A stretch of DNA of 64,000 bases from Roseiarcus sp963709655 (GTDB lineage: Bacteria; Pseudomonadota; Alphaproteobacteria; Rhizobiales; Beijerinckiaceae), in assembly GCA_963709655.1 (NCBI GenBank), contig CAVPXF010000026.1, positions 248,001 through 312,000 on the forward strand. The letters run 5' to 3'. The notes below the pieces were generated by a model. The model searched no databases. It was not told where the DNA came from and worked only from the letters and a program-made list of their open reading frames with translations. Position numbers and translations under genes: made by a program. Positions 52,085-60,333 of this stretch are shown in pieces; the first letter of the stretch is position 1; each line of letters begins with the position of its first letter.

Positions 52085-52099
52085 CCTCTTGTCTAGAGG
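52085..52099. promoter_or_regulatory. Candidate GntR operator
   Basis: CCTCT (52085-52089) and AGAGG (52095-52099) form a dyad around TGTCT, with TCTAGA (52092-52097) nested at its right. TCTAGA also forms the centre of DasR/NagR-type operators. It sits in the 42-base gap between divergent murQ and gntR, where a shared repressor site is expected. Confidence 0.4.
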
Positions 52100-52119
52100 C
52101 CGTTGGGAGGGAGGAGCGG

Positions 52120-52890
52120 ATGGCCGAGCTTCGCGCGATCAGGGCCGAACGCCAACCTCTATTCGCCAGCGTCGGGGCGGCGCTGAAGCGCGAGATCGCC
52201 GCGGGTCGTTTCGCCCAATTGGACCTGCTGCCGGGCGAGCGGGAGCTATCGCAAATGCTGGCCGTCTCGCGCACCACGCTGAGGCGCGCCATCGCCGCGC
52301 TGATCGAGGAGGGCGTGCTCGTCCATCGCCATGGCGCCGGCACCTTCGTGCGGCGCAACCCGCCGCATGTCGAGCAGCCGCTGTCGCGCCTGACGAGCTT
52401 CACCGAGGACATGCGGCTGCGCGGGCTCTCGGCCTCATCGAAGGTGATCGAGCGCGGCGCCTTTTTGCCGACGCCGGAGGAATCGATCATGCTCGACATC
52501 GCCTTGAGCGAGACGGTCTTCCGCCTGTCGCGGCTCCGGCTCGCCGACGGCGTGCCGATGGCGATCGAGCGCGCCGCGGTGCCGATGCGCTTCCTCGGCG
52601 GCGCCGAACGGGTCGGCGATTCGCTCTATGCCGCGCTGGAGGCCTCGGGCTACCGGCCGGTGCGCGCGGTGCAGCGCCTGAGGGCGGTGCTGGTCGGCGC
52701 GCCGGAGGCGGCGCTGCTCGAGATTCTCGAGGGCGCGCCGGGGCTCGACATCCACCGGGTCGCCTATGTCGCCGACGGACGGAGGGTCGAGTTCACCCGT
52801 TCGACCTATCGCTCCGACACTTACGATTTCGTGGCGGAGCTCACTTTGCCGCCCGGCGCGCGCCCGCGCAGCGAAGGAGTTTCGCAATGA
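52120..52890 (+). CDS. GntR-family transcriptional regulator, HutC/UTRA type
   Basis: A 256-residue regulator. The N-terminal wHTH (GRFAQLDLLPGERELSQMLA, then SRTTLRRAIAALIEEGVL) is followed by the UTRA effector domain, which in NagR/DasR/PhnF relatives binds phosphosugars. It is divergent from murQ and coupled by an ATGA overlap to the SIS-domain gene. It probably represses both arms and is relieved by an amino-sugar phosphate. A GGAGGGAGGAG ribosome site precedes the start. Confidence 0.92.
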   Translation: MAELRAIRAERQPLFASVGAALKREIAAGRFAQLDLLPGERELSQMLAVSRTTLRRAIAALIEEGVLVHRHGAGTFVRRNPPHVEQPLSRLTSFTEDMRLRGLSASSKVIERGAFLPTPEESIMLDIALSETVFRLSRLRLADGVPMAIERAAVPMRFLGGAERVGDSLYAALEASGYRPVRAVQRLRAVLVGAPEAALLEILEGAPGLDIHRVAYVADGRRVEFTRSTYRSDTYDFVAELTLPPGARPRSEGVSQ

Positions 52891-53915
52891 CCGAGACGTT
52901 TATGGCGGCCGAGATTGCCGAAACCGGCCAGGCGCTCGGGCGGCAACTCGACGCCAACCGCAGGGCGACGCAAAAGCTGGCGGCCGAACTCGCGGCCGGC
53001 GGGCCTGCTTTCGTGGCGACCATCGCGCGCGGCAGCTCGGATCATGCGGCGCTTTTCCTCAAGCACGTGATCGAACTGAAGCTCGGCCTCGCCTGCGCCT
53101 CGCTCGGGCCATCGATCGCCTCGCTCTACCAGGCGCCGCTCCGGCTCGCCGGCGCGGTCGCGATCACCATCTCGCAGTCGGGCCGGAGCCCCGACATCGT
53201 CGCGATGCAGCGGGCGGCGAAGGCCGCGGGCGCAACGGCGATCGCGCTGGTCAACGACGTGGACTCGCCCGCCGCAACCGACGCCGACGCGCTTCTGCCG
53301 CTGCTGGCGGGCGAGGAGCGCTCGGTCGCCGCGACCAAGTCGATGATCGCCGCGCTTGTCGCAGGCAGCGCGCTCGTCGCGCAGTGGAGCGGGGACGCCG
53401 GCCTCGCGGCAGCGCTCGACCGCTTGCCGGCCCTGCTCGGCGCGGCGAATGGGCCGCCCTCGCAAGATCTGGTCGAAACGCTGGCTGTGACCCAGTCGCT
53501 CTACGTCATCGGCCGCGGCCCGACCTTCGCCGTCGCCGCCGAGGCGGCGCTGAAACTCAAGGAGACCTCGGCGATCCACGCCGAGGCGTTCTCCTCGGCC
53601 GAGGTGCTGCACGGGCCGGCGGGCGTCGTGACGACCGGCTTCCCGGTGCTCGGCTTCGCCCCCGCCGACGCTGCGCGCGACGGGTTCTTTCAGACGGTGG
53701 AGCGGCTCGCCTCGTTCGGCGCCGCGCCGCTGATCGTCGACATCGAGCGCCACGCCCGCTGGCCGACGCTTGTCGCGCCCGACGCGGGACACCCGATGGT
53801 CACCCCGATCGCGGCGCTGCATGCGTTCTACCGGCTCGCCGAAGCCGTCGCCCGCCGCCGCGGCCGCAACCCCGACGACCCGCCGCATCTGATGAAGGTG
53901 ACGCGGACGGTGTGA
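52887..53915 (+). CDS. SIS-domain sugar-phosphate enzyme (GlcN-6-P deaminase II / GlmS C-domain-like)
   Basis: A 342-residue protein of two SIS domains: IARGSSDHAALFLKHVIE, AITISQSGRSPDIVAM (phosphosugar loop), TKSMIAALVAGSAL, VIGRGPTFAVAAEAALKLKE and the C-terminal EAFSSAEVLHGPAGVV. It lacks the glutaminase domain of GlmS. The family includes GlcN-6-P deaminase (NagB-II) and fructosamine deglycases. With MurQ it would turn MurNAc-6-P-derived GlcN-6-P into fructose-6-P, but the needed GlcNAc-6-P deacetylase (nagA) is not in the window. Confidence 0.88.
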   Translation: MTETFMAAEIAETGQALGRQLDANRRATQKLAAELAAGGPAFVATIARGSSDHAALFLKHVIELKLGLACASLGPSIASLYQAPLRLAGAVAITISQSGRSPDIVAMQRAAKAAGATAIALVNDVDSPAATDADALLPLLAGEERSVAATKSMIAALVAGSALVAQWSGDAGLAAALDRLPALLGAANGPPSQDLVETLAVTQSLYVIGRGPTFAVAAEAALKLKETSAIHAEAFSSAEVLHGPAGVVTTGFPVLGFAPADAARDGFFQTVERLASFGAAPLIVDIERHARWPTLVAPDAGHPMVTPIAALHAFYRLAEAVARRRGRNPDDPPHLMKVTRTV

Positions 53916-53933
53916 GGCGATTCGCCAGAAGCG

Positions 53934-55016
53934 TCAGGGCTTGACCACGACGATTTCGAGATTTTCGGCGGCCGCCGCTGCGTCCATGGCTTCCGGAAGG
54001 TCGGCGAGCGGAAAAACCTTCGGGAGAATTGGGCTCAGGTCGAGAAGCCCGCTGCGGACGAGTTCGACAAGTCTGCGGGCGGCGCTGCGCGGATACATGA
54101 ACTGGCCCAGAATCTCCCAGTCGTTCAGCATGACGGCGGTGTAGGGAATGGGCAGGGGAACGGTCATGCTGCCCATCAGTACGAGCCGCCCGGCGCGGCG
54201 CAGGCTGAGCAGCGCCGCGAGCGTCGCGTTGGGATCGGCGGCGTTGCCGACCATGTCGAAAGCGATATGCGCCCCGCCGCCGGTCGCGGCGCGCAGGCGG
54301 GCGGCGTCGGTCTCCGCCGCCCCTGTCAGCGAGACAGGCGAGACCCGCGGGCCACCGGCTCGTGCGACCGCCGCGAGCGCCTTTTCGTCCCGTCCGGCGG
54401 CGATGACCTTCGCCGCGCCGAGCGCGACGCCAAGCAGGGTCGCCGCGGTTCCGTAGGCGCCGCTGGCGCCGGTCACGACGAGCGTCTCGCCGGGCGCCAG
54501 CCGCCCCTTCAGGAGCCCGCCAAACGGAATGACGAAGCGGCTGAGCACGGCAAGTTCCGCCGCGTCGCGCTCATCGAGCCCTTCGAGCGGGGTCACGGCT
54601 TCGACGGGAACGAGCGCGTATTCGGCCAGCGTGCCATCGGGCCAGTCGGCGAGCATCGCCTCCGCGCCGGCTCCAGCGGTCAGGCCGATCAACACCTGCT
54701 CCGGATCGTCCACGTTCTCGCGCGCCACGAAATGCGAGGACAGCGCCACGCGCTGACCCGGCCTTAGGCGCCAGACGTCCCGCCCGACCGCCTCGACGAC
54801 GCCGACCCCGTTCGTTCCGATGGTGAACTCGCCGCGCGGCGGATTGTAGAAGGGCAGCTTCCCTTCGACGTAAGGCCGCAGGTAGGACATCAGGCCCGAC
54901 GCCTCGATTTTGACCAGCGCGCTGCCGGGACGCGGCTCGGGGACGGGGACCTCTTTCAGCTCAAGCGCGCCTCCGAGCCGGCTCAGACGCCAAGCCTTCA
55001 TGGGTTTCCCGCTCAT
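53934..55016 (-). CDS. Zinc-less medium-chain alcohol dehydrogenase/quinone-reductase-like oxidoreductase
   Basis: A 360-residue MDR protein. An N-terminal GroES-like domain (PVPEPRPGSALVKIEASGL, TIGTNGVGVVEAVGRDVWRL, PGQRVAL) and a Rossmann domain (TLVVTGASGAYGTAATLLGVALGAAKVI) are clear. The structural-zinc Cys ladder and catalytic Cys/His of classical ADHs are not seen, so it belongs to the zinc-free class. The substrate is unknown. The start at 55016 is chosen from the MKAW-like N-terminus. Confidence 0.85.
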   Translation of the reverse strand: MSGKPMKAWRLSRLGGALELKEVPVPEPRPGSALVKIEASGLMSYLRPYVEGKLPFYNPPRGEFTIGTNGVGVVEAVGRDVWRLRPGQRVALSSHFVARENVDDPEQVLIGLTAGAGAEAMLADWPDGTLAEYALVPVEAVTPLEGLDERDAAELAVLSRFVIPFGGLLKGRLAPGETLVVTGASGAYGTAATLLGVALGAAKVIAAGRDEKALAAVARAGGPRVSPVSLTGAAETDAARLRAATGGGAHIAFDMVGNAADPNATLAALLSLRRAGRLVLMGSMTVPLPIPYTAVMLNDWEILGQFMYPRSAARRLVELVRSGLLDLSPILPKVFPLADLPEAMDAAAAAENLEIVVVKP

Positions 55017-55072
55017 GCCGTCGTCCTCTCTCGCTCGTCTTGGGACGGGATGAATAGAGGCTCGACGACTTG

Positions 55073-55186
55073 CCGTCATTGCGAGGAGCGTGAGCGACGA
55101 AGTAATCCAGAGGCTGCAGGGCGCCCTACGATCTCCTGGATTGCTTCCCCCGGGCTCTTCGACGCGGGGATCGCTCGCAATGACGG
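55073..55186. repeat. Long palindromic dispersed repeat (rhizobial type)
   Basis: The ends CCGTCATTGCGAG (55073-55085) and CTCGCAATGACGG (55174-55186) are exact inverted repeats, with inner arms around gaagtaatcca and tggattgcttc. This is a familiar interspersed element of Bradyrhizobium-like and related genomes, probably copied by a non-autonomous mechanism. It forms a long cruciform-capable unit. Confidence 0.75.
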
Positions 55187-55373
55187 GACCGAACCGACCT
55201 GAATTCATCCCGCCCCACGTATTCAGGCCGATCATCGACTCGCCGCAACCATAAATCCGCTCGGCGCCGAGGCGCCAGCTAACCGGGTCGGTCGACCGGG
55301 CATCTGATCTTACGGGGAACGCCTTCCTGCGCGGCCTCGTCCCGTTCAGGTGCACACGCCGGTCTTGACTCTC

Positions 55374-55391
55374 AATACGGACGTCCGTATT
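55374..55391. promoter_or_regulatory. Perfect 18-bp palindrome, TetR operator candidate
   Basis: AATACGGAC (55374-55382) followed directly by GTCCGTATT (55383-55391) is a perfect 9+9 palindrome ending 8 bases before the TetR gene start. The ACGGAC-GTCCGT core is typical of TetR-family operators. Its position suggests the regulator represses itself and the coupled dehalogenase gene. Confidence 0.8.
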
Positions 55392-55399
55392 TTCTTTTG

Positions 55400-55993
55400 A
55401 TGGCCAAAGCATCCCTTCGCGACAGCATCCTCGACGCCGGCCTCAGGATCATGTTCCGCAAGGGCTATGTCGGCGCCGGGGTGCGCGACATCGTGGCCGA
55501 GGCGCCGGCCCCGCAAGGGTCGTTCACCAACCACTTCCGCTCGAAGGAGGAATTCGCGCGCGAGGTGCTCGACCGCTATTTCGACGACTTGACGCGGCTG
55601 GTCGCGGAAACGCTCGGCGACCGAGGCCGCAGTCCCCGCCTGCGCCTCAGGCGCTATCTGGACCTCATCTCCGATCGTCTCGCCAAGGCGGAGTTCAGCC
55701 GCGGCTGTCTGATCGGCGATTTCAGCCTGGAGGCGGCGCCGCAGAGCGAAATGCTACGCGCGCGGCTCGCCGAGATCTTTGTCGAGTGGCGGGCGCCCTT
55801 CGCCGCCTGCATCGCCGAAGGCCAGGCGGCGGACGAGATCGCTTCCGAATTTGCGCCGGAGGACCTCGCGGACTTCCTCCTGTCTTCGTGGGAGGGCGCG
55901 ATCCTCAGGATGAAAGTCGAGCGCAACGGCGAGCCGCTCGAGCGCTTCAAGCGCATCGTCTTCGCCACCGTGTTCAAGGAGCCCCAGCCATGA
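55400..55993 (+). CDS. TetR-family transcriptional regulator
   Basis: A 197-residue repressor. The N-terminal HTH is RDSILDAGLRIMFRKGYVGA, then GVRDIVAEA and GSFTNHFRSKEEFAREVL. The C-terminal ligand domain has RGCLIGDFSLEAA, found in the AcrR/NemR-like group. It overlaps the dehalogenase gene start (ATGA), so the two are co-translated. The ligand is unknown. Confidence 0.9.
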   Translation: MAKASLRDSILDAGLRIMFRKGYVGAGVRDIVAEAPAPQGSFTNHFRSKEEFAREVLDRYFDDLTRLVAETLGDRGRSPRLRLRRYLDLISDRLAKAEFSRGCLIGDFSLEAAPQSEMLRARLAEIFVEWRAPFAACIAEGQAADEIASEFAPEDLADFLLSSWEGAILRMKVERNGEPLERFKRIVFATVFKEPQP

Positions 55994-56884
55994 ACCCAGA
56001 CGTCAGCCTGCCAACGCTCCCCGCGCTCGATTTCGGAAATGGCCTACCGCGAGGCCGGACGCGCGGATGCGCCGGTCGCGCTGTTCCTGCACGGAAATCC
56101 GACATCCTCCTATATTTGGCGCAACATCCTGCCGCTCGTCGCCGAGGTCGCCCATTGCGTCGCGCCGGACCTGATCGGCTTCGGGCAGTCGGGCAAGCCC
56201 GACATCGCCTATCGCTTCGAGGACCATGTTCGCTATCTGGACGCCTTCCTCCTCAAGGCAAACATCGGGTCGGCCTATCTCGTCGCCCAGGACTGGGGGA
56301 CGGCGCTCGCCTTCCACCTTGCGGCGCGCCGGCCGGAGTTCGTGCGCGGGCTGGCGTTCATGGAGTTTGTCCGGCCCTACCCCGCCTGGGAGGACTTCCT
56401 CAGGGGCTCGCGGGCGCGCGAGATCTTCCGTAAGTTCCGAACGGCGGGCGAAGGCGAGACCCTGATCCTGGAGGAGAACGCGTTCGTCGAGCGGATGCCG
56501 GGTTCGATCCGACGCAAGCTGACCGACGAGGAGATGGCAGTCTATCGCGCCCCGTTCCCGACGCCGCAGTCGCGCCGGCCGACCTGGCGCTTTCCGAACG
56601 AGATCCCGATCGCCGGCGAGCCCGCCGATGTCGTCGCGACGATGGAGCGCGCGCATGCGGCGCTCGCCGCCTCCGCCTATCCAAAGCTGCTCTTCTCCGC
56701 CGATCCCGGCGCGCTCGTCTCGCCGGCCTTTGCAGAGGATTTCGCCGTCAAGCTGCAGAACTGCCGCCTCGTGCGGCTCGGCGCCGGAGTCCACTTCCTA
56801 CAGGAGGACCATCCCGAGACGATCGGCCGATCGGTCGCGGCTTTCATCGCCGAGGCGGAGAGCGGGGGCGCTCGGCGGGCCTGA
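55990..56884 (+). pseudogene. Haloalkane dehalogenase-like alpha/beta hydrolase, one single-base frameshift
   Basis: Hydrolyses carbon-halogen bonds to alcohols. After correction it is 297 residues: the conserved LDSEMAYREAG start, oxyanion HGNPTSSYIWRN, nucleophile Asp in VAQDWGTAL (QDWG with the halide-binding Trp), a cap domain with FRKFRTAGEGETLILEENAF and catalytic His in GAGVHFLQEDHPE. The frame breaks at 56031-56033, where GATTTCGG should read GATTCGG (extra T in a T run). The 895-bp span minus one is a multiple of three. As written, translation from 55990 does not reach the dehalogenase frame; an internal ATG at 56039 lies in the correct frame. Confidence 0.85.
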
Positions 56885-56903
56885 ATGTATGCGAGCGATC
56901 CCT

Positions 56904-56962
56904 TCTCCACGTCAGTGGAGAAGGGGTTCGCGCGGCGATTTGAGATGTGCGCCTCCCGTAGC
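56904..56962. repeat. Dispersed palindromic repeat, copy 5
   Basis: Reads cttctccacgtcagtggaga, aggggttcgcgcggcgattt and gagatgtgcgc. It matches the right half of copy 4 (16415-16462), including the final cgagatgtgtgc end. Confidence 0.5.
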
Positions 56963-56998
56963 GTCGCCGGGGACGAAACCGACTGCCGAGTCTCGGGT

Positions 56999-57391
56999 CT
57001 ACTGGCCGGCCTGGACCTTCTTCACATAGTCTTCGACCGCCTCGACAACCTTCTTGTCGGGATTGGCCTTGCAGTATTCGATGACCTCGTGAATGCCTTG
57101 CTTCGTGCGTTCGATGTTGATGGCGTGCCGCTTCATGTGGCCGTTGAACCATCCGCTGTACCAAGTCCCAAGAAAATTGGCGTCTTCCTGGTAGGTGTTG
57201 GCGAGCTGAGCGCAGGTCAAGGCCTTGACGTTGATATAGCCCTTTGCATCGGCATAGGTCTTCAAATCGACCTGGGCCTGAGACGCCGAAGCCGACGCGA
57301 CGAGCGTTGCGCCCGCGACGAGCGCGACACGCCAGCCCGCGCGGCGGAAGGGCGTAAAGAGTTTAGCGCAAGTGATGTCTAAGGTGAGCAT
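56999..57391 (-). CDS. HdeA/HdeB-family periplasmic protein
   Basis: A 130-residue exported protein with a signal peptide (residues 1-38, cutting near ASASQAQ). The mature part reads VKALTCAQLANTYQEDANFL, WYSGWFNGHMKRH and HEVIEYCKANPDKKVVEAV, with the paired cysteines of HdeA/HdeB acid-stress chaperones. A second similar gene is directly upstream in the operon. Function is inferred from family only. Confidence 0.75.
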   Translation of the reverse strand: MLTLDITCAKLFTPFRRAGWRVALVAGATLVASASASQAQVDLKTYADAKGYINVKALTCAQLANTYQEDANFLGTWYSGWFNGHMKRHAINIERTKQGIHEVIEYCKANPDKKVVEAVEDYVKKVQAGQ

Positions 57392-57444
57392 GTCTCGACT
57401 TTCCAATTTTTTGCATTCGTACGCGATGAGCGGCAAGCGTCAGG

Positions 57445-57801
57445 CTATTTCTCGTCGATGACGGTGATGCCCGCTTCCTTGCGCATCTGCTTGATGTTGA
57501 TATCCATTGCGGTAATCACTTTCGTTGCCGGATGGGCCTTGCAATAGACGATGACGCGATGCTCCAGCTCCTTGGCGCGATCAACCTTCATCTTGCTGTA
57601 GTCGGCGAGACCGTTGTACCAGCCGCTGTACCAGACGGTCAGGAAGTCGGCGTCTTCCTGCCAGGTGCCGGCCAGCTGTTTGCAGGTCAGCTTCTGCACG
57701 TCGAGATTGCCGTTGGCGTCGGCGTAAGCGGACAGGTCGGTCTGGGCATGCGCCGCGCCGGCACAAAACATGGCCGCGCAAAGCGGAACTAAAAATCTCA
57801 T
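57445..57801 (-). CDS. HdeA/HdeB-family periplasmic protein
   Basis: A 118-residue protein with a signal peptide (residues 1-19, AHAQ). The mature part, QKLTCKQLAGTWQEDADFLT, WYSGWYNGLADY and HRVIVYCKAHPATKV, parallels the downstream gene closely, pointing to a tandem duplication. The two cysteines would form the HdeA-type disulfide. Confidence 0.75.
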   Translation of the reverse strand: MRFLVPLCAAMFCAGAAHAQTDLSAYADANGNLDVQKLTCKQLAGTWQEDADFLTVWYSGWYNGLADYSKMKVDRAKELEHRVIVYCKAHPATKVITAMDINIKQMRKEAGITVIDEK

Positions 57802-57993
57802 CCCTGGGCTCCTCCAAGTCTCGAGCGCTTGCGCCCTTCGACTGTGTTTGAATGCGATCGACGCTGCTTAGAGGGCGCGAATCGCCCGCCCGGGCCGAGG
57901 AGGCGGACCCCCCGACTCCGGTCGAGCCGACCGCATACGCGAAAAAGAGGCGCCCGACAAATCAGGGCCGTAGCGCGTTCGGAACCGACGACC

Positions 57994-59073
57994 TCAGAGC
58001 CTCACCACCTGCCCCGTCCGCATGCTCTCGTCCGCCGCGAACACGATGCGCAGCGAATTGATCGCGTCGGCCCAGTGGTCCGTAAGGTCGACCTCGCCCC
58101 GGATCGCCAGCAAAAACAGCCGCTGCTCGCGCTCGCAAAGCGCCTGATGGCCCGGCTCGTCCTCCGTTGTCTCGATCGTATCGGGCGTCACGAAACGGCC
58201 CTCGGCGTCGAGGGCGGCGTGGTGGATGCGCAGCGCGTTGGTGCGGGTGTGGGCGTCGTGATCCGAGGACTTCACGCCGGCGCCCGCCGTCTCCTTGGCC
58301 ACGATCGACACGCAGCCCTTCGGCCCGATCGTGTCCTTCACGAAGAAGGCGGTCTCGCTCATCATCGGGCCCCAGCCGGCCTCGTACCAGCCGACCGAGC
58401 CGTCGTCGAAGACGATGTGCAGATGGCCGTAGTTGAACATGGTCGGGGCGACCTCGTCGGTGAGGCGCGCGCCGACCGCATGCACCGCAACCGGCCTCGC
58501 CCGCGTGACCTGGCACATGATGTCGACGTAATGCACGCCGCAGTCGACGATCGGCGAGGTCGACGTCATCAGATTCTTGTGCGCCTCCCAGAACGAGCCG
58601 GACGACTGCTGGTTGAGGTTCATCCGCATCACGAGCGGCTTGCCGAGGGTCCGGCCAATCTCGACGAAGCGGGTCCAGGACGGGTGGACGCGCAGGATGT
58701 AGCCGACGAGCAGCGCCTTCCGCGCCGCCTTCGCCGCCGCGACGATGGCCTCGGCCGCAGCCAGCGTGTCGGCGAGCGGCTTTTCGCAGAAAACGTGCGC
58801 GCCGGCCTTGAGCGCCTTGAGGGCCATCGGCGCGTGGTGCTCGGTATAGGCGGCGATCGCGACCGCATCAGGCTTCAGCCCTTCAAGCGCCTCGCCGAAC
58901 TCGTCGAAGCGGGGGACGCCGGGGAAGTCCCGGTCGAGGTCCTGGCGCGCGGCGGCGTTGCGGGTGCATAAGCCCACGAGTTCGAAACCCTCGATCGCCT
59001 GGTAGGCGCGGGCGTGGCTCGTCCCCATCGTGCCGAGCCCAACGACAATGACGCGCTGCTTGACGACGCTCAC
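57994..59073 (-). CDS. Gfo/Idh/MocA-family oxidoreductase
   Basis: A 359-residue NAD(P)-dependent sugar or inositol dehydrogenase. The Rossmann loop is VIVVGLGTMGTSHARAYQ, the EKP motif is VFCEKPLADT, and the catalytic His region is DCGVHYVDIMCQ. The substrate is unknown. It is divergent from the flippase-like gene across 180 bases. Confidence 0.93.
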   Translation of the reverse strand: MSVVKQRVIVVGLGTMGTSHARAYQAIEGFELVGLCTRNAAARQDLDRDFPGVPRFDEFGEALEGLKPDAVAIAAYTEHHAPMALKALKAGAHVFCEKPLADTLAAAEAIVAAAKAARKALLVGYILRVHPSWTRFVEIGRTLGKPLVMRMNLNQQSSGSFWEAHKNLMTSTSPIVDCGVHYVDIMCQVTRARPVAVHAVGARLTDEVAPTMFNYGHLHIVFDDGSVGWYEAGWGPMMSETAFFVKDTIGPKGCVSIVAKETAGAGVKSSDHDAHTRTNALRIHHAALDAEGRFVTPDTIETTEDEPGHQALCEREQRLFLLAIRGEVDLTDHWADAINSLRIVFAADESMRTGQVVRL

Positions 59074-59253
59074 CGGGGGCTCCTCTCGCTCCGATATGCG
59101 CCATCCTAGCCGCTTGTGGCGTTGAGGGCCACGGCGAGACGCGGAGGCGATCCTTCGAACGCGGCCGCAATTCGCCGGTTTGGTCTGTTGTCATGCGCTT
59201 GCGCGCAGTCGGCGCAGGCCCTATAGGCGGCCCCGGCTCCAAAGGAAGGTGGC

Positions 59254-60321
59254 ATGGCTCAGGTGCAGGAACGACGCCCGGCCTCGCACTGGGCGCCGGG
59301 CGGCGCGCCGCCTCCCCCGGATCCCTCAGGTTTCGTTCAGCGACTCGTCGCGGCCGTCCAGCGCCATCGCGTCGCGCTGCGGCGCGCCGGTCTGACGGCG
59401 AGCGTCCTGATCATCGGTATTTCGCTGACGATCTTTGTGCGCACGCTGATGCGCATCGATCCGCTCAAGTTCTGGTCCGCCTTTGCCGCGACCAGCCGCC
59501 ACCAAATCCTGCTCTCCTTCGGCTTCACCGCGCTGAGCTACCTGGCGTTGACGGGCTACGACGGCTTGGCGCTCCGCCATATCGGCGTCAAGGTGCCCTA
59601 CTGGCTGACCGCGTCGGCCTCCTTCGCCAGCTATGCGGTCTCGTTCACGCTGGGGTTTCCGCTGGTCACCGGCGGCGCTGTCCGCTACTGGCTTTATGCC
59701 CCGGCGGGGCTCACCGCCGGGAACATCGCCAGCCTGACGCTCGTCGCAGGGGTGACGTTCTGGCTCGGCATGGGGCTCATCGTCGGCTTCGGCTTCATCT
59801 TCACCTCCGACGCGGTCGCCGAGATCAACCACTTCAATTCCTTGGCGAACAAGCTGATCGGGCTCTCGGCGATCAGTCTGCTTGCGCTCTACATCATCTG
59901 GGTTGGTGTGCTGAGCTGGCGCCGCGCGCCGGCGCTCGGCAATTTCCGGCTGCCGGGACCGCTCCTGACCCTGGGACAGACGGCGCTCGGGGTGATCGAC
60001 GTCTGCTCGGCCTCGGCGGCGCTCTATGTGCTCCTGCCCAAGGACGCTGTCATCGGGTTTCCGACCTTCGCCACGCTCTATTCGTTCGCGGCGATGCTCG
60101 GCATCGCCAGCCACTCGCCGGGCGGACTGGGCGTCTTCGAGGCGACCATTCTCCAGGCCGTCGGCGGCGACGTCGACGCCCTGCTGGCCGCGCTCCTCCT
60201 GTTTCGTGGCGTCTATTATATTGTGCCTTTCATCGCCGCCATGGCGCTGCTCGGCGCGGTGGAGGCTGTGCGCCGGTGGCGCTCGCTCCGCGAGGCCCTG
60301 TCAGCGACGTCGGACGAGTGA
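59254..60321 (+). CDS. Lysylphosphatidylglycerol synthase-type transmembrane protein (UPF0104/AglD-like)
   Basis: A 355-residue protein with about eight membrane segments. It has GFPLVTGGAVRYWLY (family signature), HSPGGLGVFEATIL and LLLFRGVYYIVPF. The family is the membrane part of MprF-type flippases; proteins with only this part are of uncertain function. It lies 12 bases upstream of the phoR-like kinase, likely in one operon. Confidence 0.9.
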   Translation: MAQVQERRPASHWAPGGAPPPPDPSGFVQRLVAAVQRHRVALRRAGLTASVLIIGISLTIFVRTLMRIDPLKFWSAFAATSRHQILLSFGFTALSYLALTGYDGLALRHIGVKVPYWLTASASFASYAVSFTLGFPLVTGGAVRYWLYAPAGLTAGNIASLTLVAGVTFWLGMGLIVGFGFIFTSDAVAEINHFNSLANKLIGLSAISLLALYIIWVGVLSWRRAPALGNFRLPGPLLTLGQTALGVIDVCSASAALYVLLPKDAVIGFPTFATLYSFAAMLGIASHSPGGLGVFEATILQAVGGDVDALLAALLLFRGVYYIVPFIAAMALLGAVEAVRRWRSLREALSATSDE

Positions 60322-60333
60322 GCGGAGCCGACC

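Larger units (their letters stand above)
55017..55399. other. Divergent intergenic region with repeat and operator
   Basis: These 383 bases hold the 114-bp palindromic repeat (55073-55186) and, next to the TetR start, the 18-bp operator (55374-55391). No gene is supported. Confidence 0.6.
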
